A program made the translations under genes and the position numbers. Below the pieces are notes generated by a model that did no database searches, had not been told where the DNA came from, and was given only the letters and a program-made list of their open reading frames with translations. Shown here piece after piece: positions 54,261-63,113 of a stretch of 64,000 nucleotides of DNA (positions are counted from its first letter, which is position 1; each line of letters opens with the position of its first letter). The stretch is from Croceivirga sp009797885 (GTDB lineage Bacteria; Bacteroidota; Bacteroidia; Flavobacteriales; Flavobacteriaceae), in NCBI GenBank assembly GCA_045866215.1, contig AP035880.1, forward strand, positions 4,278,001-4,342,000, read 5' to 3'.

Positions 54261-55046
54261 ATGTTGACCTTCGTTGTTCCCGTTAAGAGTAAGACAGTAA
54301 CATCAGATTGGAATAAATTCAGTCAATTATTTGAAAGCACTCTGAAGTCAATTTGCAATCAGACGGATTCCAATTTTAAAGTTGTAGTGGTCTGTCATGA
54401 AATTCCGGAGACTACTTTTAGTCATCAAAACCTTCATTACCTACAAGCTGATTTTGAACCTCCAATTTCCAATGACTTAGAAAGTTCGGAGAACAGTTAT
54501 AGAGGCAAGGAAATAGATAAGGGAAAGAAAATATTGCTAGGGGCGGAGTATGCTTCCAAAGAGTTCAAGACCGATTATATCATGACGGTAGATTCAGATG
54601 ATTTTATAAGTAAAAATATTTCAGCATTTGTAAATAACAGCAGCAAGCATATCCCTGGTTGGTACATAAAAAACGGATATATCCATTTCGAGGGGAAAAA
54701 GTTCTTGGTTAAAACCTTTAAGTTTAACGATCTATGTGGGAGTTCAATAATTGTTAAGCCCGAGCTTGTAAAATATTTTATTGGTATCGATTCGACATTC
54801 TATTTTGATCATCGCTTAACGACTCTCGACTCAAGTATAGAATTGAAGAAGGTTCCTTTTTCAGCTGGGATATATAGCGTAGGAAACGGTGAAAATATTT
54901 ATATGTCTTCCCAAAATGTAAAAAAGTTCAATAACCATGGGAATTGGATTTCGGTGCAAAGTCTCAAACGGCTATATAGTAAATTCCAGAACTATCGCTT
55001 TAGATTCATTACTCCAGGGTTGCGAGAGGAATTCTATTTTTATTAG
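54261..55046 (+). CDS. Glycosyltransferase family A (GT-A) protein
   Basis: 261 residues. The N-terminus LTFVVPVKSKTVTSDW, VVVVCHEIPE and the metal-binding motif TVDSDDFISKN (Asp111, Asp113, Asp114) mark a GT-A fold transferase. The C-terminal half (KFNDLCGSSIIVKPEL, DHRLTTLDSSIELKKVPF) fits the acceptor domain of galactosyl- or glucosyltransferases in O-antigen loci. It is alone on the plus strand between minus-strand blocks. Donor and linkage unknown. Confidence 0.78.
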   Translation: MLTFVVPVKSKTVTSDWNKFSQLFESTLKSICNQTDSNFKVVVVCHEIPETTFSHQNLHYLQADFEPPISNDLESSENSYRGKEIDKGKKILLGAEYASKEFKTDYIMTVDSDDFISKNISAFVNNSSKHIPGWYIKNGYIHFEGKKFLVKTFKFNDLCGSSIIVKPELVKYFIGIDSTFYFDHRLTTLDSSIELKKVPFSAGIYSVGNGENIYMSSQNVKKFNNHGNWISVQSLKRLYSKFQNYRFRFITPGLREEFYFY

Positions 55047-55258
55047 GTTACGGATGAACACTGAAGTTGACAAAAATATTGAGTCTTTGCGGCATTGGTT
55101 TTCCTTTATTTCCTACTCCAACCGGTGCCCGGCCTAAAATACTTTTTTATTCTTGTTAAGCCCAACAGTCGTGCATGACCGTAGGTCCGTATTGGCTAGC
55201 CTCAAATAGCAATTAACAACGTGTAAATTTCTTTAAGGGTTTACCTAACGCTTTTCAT

Positions 55259-56062
55259 TTAAACCAATGAGTTTCTTTCCTTAATTAACTTTGCCGTTAA
55301 AAGCTCGTATTCCGCGTCAATGGATTCGTTTTTATAAGAGAAGGCTTTGTTTGTTGCTTTGTTTCTCGAACGATTTTTGATTGTAGAAGTTGCACCGATC
55401 ATCGACTCAACCATTGGCAAATTGTTGTCTATTTCCTTTATCTCAATGTAAGTCACATTTTTTAACAAACTACTTTTTTTAGTCCATTCAAAATAAACCT
55501 GAATCAATTTGTCAATTATTTCTTGGTTCTTTTTTGTTTCCGCCCCAATTTGAAATTCACGTAAATCTATACCGACCTTTCTTTTCCAAAACAAATCAAC
55601 GACAAAATCAAATTGGAAATGGAGTAGGGAATCTGTTCTGTAATAGTAGTTGACCAAAGAAGTTATCCATGCAGACGGAGGTCTTAAAGTCCATATGTAT
55701 TCCAAATCCCGAGCCACTTCATTTTGAGATAATTCAGTGACGTAAGCGCTCAAAAATCCTGAACATTCCAACTTAAGATTTAGATGGTTCATCCGTTTTG
55801 CGAAAAACCCGTCAAAATTTTTATCAAGATATTTCAATGTTACGTGATGAAGCGGTTCGTGTTGTGATATTTCTGGACCAAAACAGCTCGCCAAATAAGT
55901 AGTGCCTGTTTTATACGGTGAAATGCAGTAGACCGTTTTTCGTTCAATCTTCGATTTCAAAGGGGGTATTTGTGCATACAATATTCCAGCTTGAATATTT
56001 TTTACAATTTCGGCGAAAGGAGTTCGAACAATAAAGCGTTTAATCGAATTGGTTATGCTCAT
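55259..56062 (-). CDS. Sulfotransferase-like protein 1
   Basis: 267 residues. The P-loop-like VYCISPYKTGTTYLASCF (48-57) matches the PAPS 5'-phosphosulfate loop of sulfotransferases, and LRPPSAWITSLVNYY (Arg127, Ser135) matches the 3'-phosphate-binding segment. An Arg/Lys-rich C-terminus (TIKNRSRNKATNKAFSYKN) resembles the last PAPS-binding block. It would sulfate a glycan or lipid in the cytoplasm. The overall sequence is divergent, so a related nucleotide-dependent activity is possible. Paralogous to the gene at 56468-57265, with a 405-bp gap between them. Confidence 0.68.
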   Translation of the reverse strand: MSITNSIKRFIVRTPFAEIVKNIQAGILYAQIPPLKSKIERKTVYCISPYKTGTTYLASCFGPEISQHEPLHHVTLKYLDKNFDGFFAKRMNHLNLKLECSGFLSAYVTELSQNEVARDLEYIWTLRPPSAWITSLVNYYYRTDSLLHFQFDFVVDLFWKRKVGIDLREFQIGAETKKNQEIIDKLIQVYFEWTKKSSLLKNVTYIEIKEIDNNLPMVESMIGATSTIKNRSRNKATNKAFSYKNESIDAEYELLTAKLIKERNSLV

Positions 56063-56467
56063 GAATTTGGTATTTACCGCCTATCTTTTCCATGTTGGAT
56101 AGGGAGCCTAAAATTAATAAGGGAGTACTTATCCCAAACCATATTAACGATGAAAGACTTTGAAAATTCGACTACTTTTCATAAAATCCGATTTCCCCAA
56201 CGCTTCAAGTTAAACGAACTCCCTAAAAAGGACATATCTCTATGGACTTCAACTTTCCCTTTCAAATTTTAAAGGTGTACTACAATAGGACCATCAAACA
56301 TAAATGTGTTTTTTTGAAAAGACAAATAGGAATCTAAAATGAGTTAATTGCTGGAAATTAGCGAACAAAATGCAACCTGTAAAATATGGAAGACTTGATT
56401 CTTAAGGGCCAGACCTAAAAGAACTGACAACAATAAGGTTATAGAAATTTTAGAAAAGTAGGTAGTT
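56063..56467. other. 405-bp gap between the two sulfotransferase-like genes
   Basis: A+T-rich. No supported gene, hairpin terminator or promoter box was recognised. Confidence 0.4.
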
Positions 56468-57265
56468 CTAATCCGGGGAAACTTTCAATTTATCGATCAG
56501 TTCTTTGTATTGCTTGTCAATATTTTCATTGTTATAAATAAATTTCTTTTCATTATTTATTTTCTTCCATCCATTCTCCACGATTGCTTTCTCATTTATT
56601 AGTGATTCTATGAGCGGCAGGTTTTCGTTGATTTCTTTCAAATGTATATAAGTAATATTGTTCAATAATCTTGTTTTGTTTGTAAACTTGAAATAGAAAT
56701 CAATTAACTTATTTATTATTCGCTCATTTGTTTTGGTGTCCCCATCAAAATTGAAAGAGTGCAAATCGACTCCAACTTTATCTTTCCAGAAAAAGTCTAC
56801 CGCAATTTGAAACTGAAACTCTAACATTGTTGGCTTATTCCAATAGTTTATTACAGATGTTATCCAGGATGAAGGGGGTCTTAAAATGCATATGTATTCT
56901 AGGTCTTTTGCGACTTCATTGTTGGCCAATTGGTCGATATAAGCACTCCAACAACCGGAGCATTCCAACTTTAACCCCAAGTAATTCATTCTTTTTACGA
57001 AGTATTTATCAAAATCCTTGTCAAGAATCTTATAGGTGATATAATGTATAGGTTCGTGCATGGAAACTTCAGAACTAAAAACACTGGAAAGGTAAGTGGT
57101 ACCTGTTTTATATGGGGAAATACAATACACAGTTTTTTTCGAGGGATGGACTATAGGACTGTATCTGCTTAATTTTAGATATATCAATTTTCCCTGTATA
57201 TATCTTAAATATCTTCCTAATGGGGATTTTACTAAATAGAACTTTAATCTTTCAATGGCAGCCAT
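56468..57265 (-). CDS. Sulfotransferase-like protein 2
   Basis: 265 residues from the ATG at 57265; an upstream ATG at 57310 is possible but adds unlike sequence. It carries the same marks as its neighbour: VYCISPYKTGTTYLSSVF (P-loop, 50-59), KRMNYLGLKLECSG and LRPPSSWITSVINYW (3'-phosphate segment). The paralogues align along their whole length but have diverged widely, so the duplication is old or they were acquired separately. Probably a different acceptor position on the same polymer (inference). Confidence 0.68.
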   Translation of the reverse strand: MAAIERLKFYLVKSPLGRYLRYIQGKLIYLKLSRYSPIVHPSKKTVYCISPYKTGTTYLSSVFSSEVSMHEPIHYITYKILDKDFDKYFVKRMNYLGLKLECSGCWSAYIDQLANNEVAKDLEYICILRPPSSWITSVINYWNKPTMLEFQFQIAVDFFWKDKVGVDLHSFNFDGDTKTNERIINKLIDFYFKFTNKTRLLNNITYIHLKEINENLPLIESLINEKAIVENGWKKINNEKKFIYNNENIDKQYKELIDKLKVSPD

Positions 57266-57512
57266 TTTTAATAACCTTAAAAAAGTTATAGTAGACCCAT
57301 AACAATACAAATTACAATTATTCTAGGATTATCCTAGTGTTTTATGTCATCTATAAAAGATAAAACCCTGTTTTTGAACGATATCGACCAATTTTGGGAT
57401 TTGGGATAACTAAAAGTTACTAAGCATTTGAATGTAAATCAATAGGTCACTTTACTTCTGAATATCCCTTTTTGGACTGCGCAGAGGACTTCCGTGACTA
57501 ATTAACACACGT

Positions 57513-58118
57513 TCAAGTGTTCCCTTTCCAACCCGCAAATGAAGCCTCTTCAATGGACGACATCGCCTGTCGATTGAAGACTTTTTGAATTGTTTTTAAT
57601 AAGATTTTCAAATCGTTATAAAAGCTTAAGTTATCAACGTACCATACGTCATAAGCGAATTTTTCCTCCCATGATAGGGCCGTGCGACCATTCACTTGAG
57701 CCCATCCAGTGATGCCGGGTTTTACCAAATGCCTTCTCGCTTGTTCTTCATTATATAATGGAAGATAATCAATTAACAAGGGTCTAGGGCCAATGAGTGA
57801 CATGTCGCCCTTCAAAACATTAACCAATTGCAAAAGCTCATCTAAGGAAGTCTTTCGAATAAATGCCCCAATTTTTGTAATACGCTGTTCTTGATTGATT
57901 AATTCACTTTCATCTTTTTTCGGGTCCCTCATCGTCTTGAACTTTATGATCGTGAATATCTTCGTATGCTTCCCGGGTCTTTTTTGGAAGAAGAACGGTT
58001 TGCCGTTATTGGCGAATAGTAGCAGAACAATCAAGGTAATAATTAAGGGAGAAAATAAAATCAGTGCTACCAGAGATGCGAAAAAGTCTAAAACTCTTTT
58101 AAAAAACCTTTTGTACAT
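57513..58118 (-). CDS. Initiating sugar transferase (PglC/WcaJ-type phosphoglycosyl transferase)
   Basis: 201 residues, the short PglC-like form with one N-terminal re-entrant membrane helix (VLDFFASLVALILFSPLIITLIV region split over residues 9-31). Core motifs: FQKRPGK, IIKFKTMRD, the catalytic Asp93-Glu94 in TSLDELLQLVNVL, GDMSLIGPRPLL and HLVKPGITGWAQVNGR. It loads the first sugar phosphate on undecaprenyl phosphate, which fixes this region as an O-unit or capsule assembly locus. Transferred sugar unknown, often diNAcBac, GlcNAc or galactose. Confidence 0.93.
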   Translation of the reverse strand: MYKRFFKRVLDFFASLVALILFSPLIITLIVLLLFANNGKPFFFQKRPGKHTKIFTIIKFKTMRDPKKDESELINQEQRITKIGAFIRKTSLDELLQLVNVLKGDMSLIGPRPLLIDYLPLYNEEQARRHLVKPGITGWAQVNGRTALSWEEKFAYDVWYVDNLSFYNDLKILLKTIQKVFNRQAMSSIEEASFAGWKGNT

Positions 58119-58329
58119 AATAACCAGATTATTTTACCAATCACTTTCTTTATAAATCGTTCAAGTTTTTGGTTTTTAAAGCCTTATTAACAGATTTTAG
58201 ATAACTAAATTATATTAATTTTTCTTTTTAGGCGAACCACGGGAAGCATAGATCGAAGAACAAACCTCTTTGAACGTTCAATAGGATTTCCCATTTCGCC
58301 AAATAGGTCAAAAACAGGAGTCCATGGGA

Positions 58330-59460
58330 TTATATTACGGTTTTAATGTGCTGTATTAATGAATTGTTTATGATATTCACATCAAATTTTCTTTCGGCCA
58401 AGAGCCTACTTTGTTTTCCCATTTCCTCTACGGCAGAGGGGTTTTCAAGAAAATAACGGCATGCATCCAACAAGTGGTCCAAACTATTGGGTGGAATCAA
58501 AAATCCATTTTTCTTGGGAATAACCGTCTCCTTGCACCCTGGCATATCGGTAGTAATTACAGGCATCCCCACGGATAAGGCTTCCAAAATAGATCTTGGG
58601 ACTCCCTCCCTGTAAAAAGTGGGTAGTACAAAAACATCCATCTCCTGCAAGAATTCGGGAACATTGTCCTTTATGCCATGAAAAACAATAATATTGGCGT
58701 CATCCAATTGCCTTAAAACATCAACATTTATACCAGAGGGGGGATCTGCCTGTCCACCAATCACATGAAATTCTGCATTGGTAAAGTGCTCCTTAAGCGC
58801 CGTTGCCGAATCCATAAAAAGTTGAATGCCTTTTTCCCTAATCAATCGTGCCACAATGACAAATTTTATAGTGGCCGTATTCGCTTTTTTGATGCGGAAG
58901 GGATATCTGTTCAAATTTACCCCAGAGCCATTCACAATTGAGGTCCTTTGGTCTTTTGCAAGTATGTTACTTTTTTTAAAAAGCTGCAGATCGTCCTCAT
59001 TTTGAAAAATAACCAGTTTGTTACTTCGTAGCGCAAACCGATATAATCTTTTCGTTATTTGTTGCAAAAATTTAGCTTTTCTTGATGCTCCACTGAAGGT
59101 AAACCCAAGACCAGTTATCAGGGATATTACTGGCACCCCGACCATTCTTGCCGCCATTGAACCATAGACCACGGGTTTAATGGTGTACGGAAATACCAAA
59201 TCGATTTCGTATTTACGTACAATTTTTTTTAACTGTAATACTAACCTAAGATCATTAAGGGGATTAAGTCCGGTTCTGTCCAAATCAATGGCAAGGGGAT
59301 TTACCTGTAGTTCCTTCAAATCATCTAACACTTCTCTGGAAATATCAGGTGCAGCAGCAAAAACGGTATAACCTTGTTTTACCAAAGCGGCCATAAAATC
59401 ACCCCTAAAATGAATTAGGGATTCGGCCAACGATGCTATTAATAGTATTTTTTTGTTCAT
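58330..59460 (-). CDS. Glycosyltransferase family 4
   Basis: 376 residues from the ATG at 59460, 8 bp after asnB. N-terminal LLIASLAESLIHFRGDFMAAL, SLITGLGFTFSG, the C-terminal Rossmann start KFVIVARLIREKGIQLFMDS and the GT4 donor motif PTFYREGVPRSILEALSVGMPVITT define a retaining GT-B enzyme of the WcaI/PglA-like group. It adds a sugar to the lipid-linked oligosaccharide in the cytoplasm. It directly precedes the initiating transferase gene on the same strand, an arrangement common for the second step (inference). Confidence 0.88.
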   Translation of the reverse strand: MNKKILLIASLAESLIHFRGDFMAALVKQGYTVFAAAPDISREVLDDLKELQVNPLAIDLDRTGLNPLNDLRLVLQLKKIVRKYEIDLVFPYTIKPVVYGSMAARMVGVPVISLITGLGFTFSGASRKAKFLQQITKRLYRFALRSNKLVIFQNEDDLQLFKKSNILAKDQRTSIVNGSGVNLNRYPFRIKKANTATIKFVIVARLIREKGIQLFMDSATALKEHFTNAEFHVIGGQADPPSGINVDVLRQLDDANIIVFHGIKDNVPEFLQEMDVFVLPTFYREGVPRSILEALSVGMPVITTDMPGCKETVIPKKNGFLIPPNSLDHLLDACRYFLENPSAVEEMGKQSRLLAERKFDVNIINNSLIQHIKTVI

Positions 59461-59468
59461 GCCTGATT

Positions 59469-61370
59469 TTATATTTTGAGATAATTGTAGGTATACCATT
59501 TCTGAAAGCAGTAAAATGCCCAAACTCGAAACGTATTATCCTGCTTTCTCGATAAATGATTTTTAACCAAGGGTACTATAGTGTCAGCGTTAAACAACTC
59601 CTGTGATTTTAAAAATTTGATATCGATATAAGATTCCAATTCTTTGCGTAAACTCGATCTTAACCAATCACCAACGGGGGAACCAAAACCACTTTTACTT
59701 CGTTCCAAAAATTGGTCGGGAAATTGATCTTTGAAGGCCTCCTTTAGAATATACTTTTTGTTCCAACCCTTCATAAGATACTGTTCAGGAAGCGTGTTTG
59801 TAAACTCCCATAGTTCCCTGTTTAGAAAAGGCGCCCTACATTCCAGGGAATTCATCATACTTGTGCGATCTACCTTGGGTAACATTCCTCCTTCCAGACT
59901 GATTATTTTATCAATTTGCCTAAAGTCCGTCAGTGAGGTCGCCTTGTCTAAATCAAGTATCTTTTTGTACTCATCAAACAAATCAATTTCGAGATTATGT
60001 GGTAATAATATTTCGGACAATTGATTTTCGGTGTTGGCAAGTGAGATAATATTCCAGAAAAACTGCCCATCGTAGTCGATGCTGTTCAATAGTTTTCTAA
60101 TTTGAAAGCGCCTACCTCTATGGTCATTTTTCGTTGCTAGCATTGAATTGGCAAGCCCCCTTACGGTAGAATGTAAAGCCTTGGGGACCCATTTCGTATA
60201 TCTCCTGTTCATCTTGCCCACATAGTACTTGTTATAGCCCCCAAAAACTTCATCACCTCCGTCTCCGGTTAGGGCTACGGTAACATGTTCCCTGGTCTTT
60301 TTAGATACCAGATAGGTAGGCAAGGAGGCTGTGTCCGAAAAGGGCTCATCAAAGTTTACCAATATTTCATGAATATTGTTCTTTAGATCATTTTCATCTA
60401 TTTTGAATTCATGGTGATTGCTATTAATGAGTTTGGCCACGAGCTGCGATTTATCCGTTTCATCAAAGGTATTTTTCTTGAATCCAATGGAGAAGGTTTC
60501 CACTTTTTTGGAGGAAACCTGGGACAAACACAGGGAAACTATTGAAGAGTCCACACCCCCAGAGAGAAAAGTTCCCAGTGGAACATCGGATACTGAACGA
60601 CTATCTACACTTCGCTCCACGATATCCTTAACTCTCGATTTCGCCTGTTCAAAAGTAATTGGACTAGGAATGGGTTTAGGTTCCTCGTTAATTCTTTCAA
60701 TAGTAAAAGTATGCGCAACGAGATCGTAGGTTAAAAAATGATTCGCTTCAAGCTTGTGTATACCCTCATAAATGGTATGCGGCGCAGGAACATAAGTTAG
60801 CCGCAAAAAAAGATTTAGGCCCTTTTTTGAAATCTTGGGTTTTTGGCCCAATTCACCCATTATCGACTTAAGTTCGGATGCCCAGAAAAAAGAACTGTTT
60901 TCCGTGGTGTAGTACAAGGGTTTTTCGCCAAAAAAATCCCTCGCAATAAATACCTTTTTTAGGTGCTCATCATAAATGGCAAAAGCGAACATTCCATCAA
61001 GTTTTGAAAAAGAACTAGGACCTTCCCTTTCATAAAGCTTAAGAATGACCTCGGTGTCACTATTGGTTTTAAAACTTACGTTTTTGGCTTCTAACTCTGC
61101 TTTTAACTCTCTGTAATTATAGATTTCGCCATTGAAGGTTATAACGATTTTTTTATCGTCAGAATAGATGGGCTGTTGTCCAGAAGTTAGGTCGATAATG
61201 GAGAGCCTTCTCATGGCCATCCCCACTCCATATTTATCTTCAGTTTGCGCAAAAGTCCCGTCTTCATCTGGACCTCGGTGGAAAATCAAATCGTTCATTC
61301 TTTTAAGAACAGCGGGAATATCTCTTCCGTTGGCGCCTTGTTTTACTATTATGCCGTTAATTCCACACAT
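59469..61370 (-). CDS. asnB: Glutamine-hydrolysing asparagine synthase-family amidotransferase (AsnB)
   Basis: 633 residues. The glutaminase starts at the nucleophile (MCGINGI), with RRLSIIDLTSG and FNGEIYNYRELK; the synthetase domain has the PPi loop FLSGGVDSSIVSL (SGGVDSS at 270-276), TGDGGDEVFGGY and VDRTSMMNSLECRAPFLNRE. In polysaccharide loci such enzymes often amidate a uronic acid or act in a modification step rather than make asparagine. It sits between two GT4 genes with 8- and 11-bp gaps. A truncated second copy lies at 62613-63113. Confidence 0.92.
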   Translation of the reverse strand: MCGINGIIVKQGANGRDIPAVLKRMNDLIFHRGPDEDGTFAQTEDKYGVGMAMRRLSIIDLTSGQQPIYSDDKKIVITFNGEIYNYRELKAELEAKNVSFKTNSDTEVILKLYEREGPSSFSKLDGMFAFAIYDEHLKKVFIARDFFGEKPLYYTTENSSFFWASELKSIMGELGQKPKISKKGLNLFLRLTYVPAPHTIYEGIHKLEANHFLTYDLVAHTFTIERINEEPKPIPSPITFEQAKSRVKDIVERSVDSRSVSDVPLGTFLSGGVDSSIVSLCLSQVSSKKVETFSIGFKKNTFDETDKSQLVAKLINSNHHEFKIDENDLKNNIHEILVNFDEPFSDTASLPTYLVSKKTREHVTVALTGDGGDEVFGGYNKYYVGKMNRRYTKWVPKALHSTVRGLANSMLATKNDHRGRRFQIRKLLNSIDYDGQFFWNIISLANTENQLSEILLPHNLEIDLFDEYKKILDLDKATSLTDFRQIDKIISLEGGMLPKVDRTSMMNSLECRAPFLNRELWEFTNTLPEQYLMKGWNKKYILKEAFKDQFPDQFLERSKSGFGSPVGDWLRSSLRKELESYIDIKFLKSQELFNADTIVPLVKNHLSRKQDNTFRVWAFYCFQKWYTYNYLKI

Positions 61371-61381
61371 TTAAAATGCTT

Positions 61382-62530
61382 TTAAGACTGTATAAAGGTT
61401 TTAAATTGGTTGTAGACCGTTTTAAGATCGTAGTCCATTGCTCTTTGGCGGCTCATTTTGCTATAATAGGCCTGTTTGTCAGGCCTTTGTTGCAAAAACA
61501 CCAATGCGGCTGACAGGGCCTTGTCATCATCATTGTTGATCAAAATTCCATATTTGGCTTCTACAAACTCGCCTTCACCGATGGTAACAGGCTTATTTTC
61601 ATTCAGCATTTCCAAAGGTCCCGATAAACAATTGGTGGAAATACAGGGCAGCCCGTAGCTCATGCCTTCCAAAAGCGCATTGGGAAAGCCCTCGGTAAAC
61701 GATGAGAGAACAAAGCAATCATATTGGGGCAAATAAGCGCCAACGTTTTTTACTGTTCCATGAAAAACCACTTGAGAGTCAATTCCCAGACTCTTTGCTT
61801 TTTGTTGAAGTGCTCCTTTCAAATGACCATCACCTAAAACAGAGAAAGTGAAAACCTTTGAATTGATACGTTTTAGGGCTCGTAAAATCATTTCCTGATT
61901 TTTACGGGTAATTACTGAGCCAGCAGTAATGATCTTATAGTCTTTATTGGACGCCAAATAGGTTTTTGGTGTTCGAAAAACCGTAGGCGGTTCAATAGGG
62001 TTGTAGATGACCTCCATAGGTATGTCAACGCCAAAATTTTTCTTTAAATCATGGTTGATATGTGTTGAGTTCGAAAAAAGCGAGTCACATTTGTTGTAAA
62101 ACAGGGGGTAGGCAGTTTTTGAAATATATAATGATAGTTTGCTCGTTATGTTGTCAGACGGAAATCCCCGTTCGCTAATAACCATTTTACAGTTTTTGTT
62201 GAATAGTGATACGATACCACTAACTATGTTTGGAAAGGCTAGAAATGCGATTGAATAATGAATGTTACGCGTTCTCAATAGTTTTCGGTAGTTGCGGCAG
62301 AATTTGACAAAGTCAGAAAATTTCTGAAATACACCCCTTTCCTCGGAGGGCTCCGTGCTAAAAACCACTAAATCGACCTCTTTGGGAATATCAAAATGAA
62401 CCTGATTGTAAAAGAGCACAAGGGATACGTTGAAGTCTTTGATCAGTTCCTTTAAGAGTAGGCTGATTACTTTTTGGGCTCCACCGCTACCCATTGTTAT
62501 GGTTAGAATACTTAGGTTTTGTTTGTTCAT
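61382..62530 (-). CDS. Glycosyltransferase family 4
   Basis: 382 residues. GT-B fold: LSILTITMGSGGAQKVISLL at the N-terminus, MVISERGFPSDN in the middle, and the C-terminal block YKIITAGSVITRKNQEMILRAL, then SSFTEGFPNALLEGMSYGLPCIST with the GT4 E-x7-E pattern. It transfers a sugar from an NDP donor to the growing glycan. It lies 11 bp upstream of asnB and 82 bp after the asn remnant, in the same transcription direction. Donor and linkage unknown. Confidence 0.88.
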   Translation of the reverse strand: MNKQNLSILTITMGSGGAQKVISLLLKELIKDFNVSLVLFYNQVHFDIPKEVDLVVFSTEPSEERGVFQKFSDFVKFCRNYRKLLRTRNIHYSIAFLAFPNIVSGIVSLFNKNCKMVISERGFPSDNITSKLSLYISKTAYPLFYNKCDSLFSNSTHINHDLKKNFGVDIPMEVIYNPIEPPTVFRTPKTYLASNKDYKIITAGSVITRKNQEMILRALKRINSKVFTFSVLGDGHLKGALQQKAKSLGIDSQVVFHGTVKNVGAYLPQYDCFVLSSFTEGFPNALLEGMSYGLPCISTNCLSGPLEMLNENKPVTIGEGEFVEAKYGILINNDDDKALSAALVFLQQRPDKQAYYSKMSRQRAMDYDLKTVYNQFKTFIQS

Positions 62531-62612
62531 TTAAAAAATTATTTGAATAACTGGTGCACTCAAATCAATGTTCCCGCACTTTCAAATTGATTCGTAAAAC
62601 ATGGTTTTATAT

Positions 62613-63113
62613 TTATTTAAAGTTGAACCGCTTGGTGAAAGCCCTACGGAATTGTTGCTTATTCACTTCTTTAAAGCCAAAATACTCCATAAGCTGGAAG
62701 AACGATTCAAAGACCTGTTTCATTTGGTCATTGACCATTTTTTCTGCATATTGGTAACTTGTATCGTTCAAAACAAAAAACGATTTGTCATTCCGAGGAT
62801 TGTTAGTTACGTAGGTTTCAAGCTCATTTTGAAACCATTTTTTTAGGGGCATGGTGAAGCCTGCTTTGGGGCCGCTTAAGAGGTCTTCTTGCACATCCTT
62901 GAAAAGAATTTCCTTTAAAATGCGTTTTTGATTTTTTGCTTTGAATTTAAAATCTGTGGGTAATCTATTGGCAAATTCCAATATTCGATAGTCCAAAAGC
63001 GAGAATTTTGCCTCCAAGGAAAATGCCATTGAAGTCCTGTCCATATTGGTATCGATGTCTCTGTTCAAGTACATTTTAAGACTAAGATCGGAAGCGTTTT
63101 CGCAAATGTTTGT
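62613..63113 (-). pseudogene. C-terminal remnant of an asparagine synthase-like gene
   Basis: About 166 codons run without a stop from just after the stop of the upstream GT4 gene; the first ATG is at 63074. NMDRTSMAFSLEAKFSLLDYR aligns with VDRTSMMNSLECRAPFLNRE of the intact AsnB, and RILKEILFKDVQEDLLSGPKAGF aligns with its KYILKEAFKDQFPDQFLERSKSGF counterpart. The glutaminase domain, PPi loop and roughly the first 480 residues are missing, so no catalysis is expected. The upstream GT4 gene occupies the place of the lost part, which suggests a recombination joint. Confidence 0.8.
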
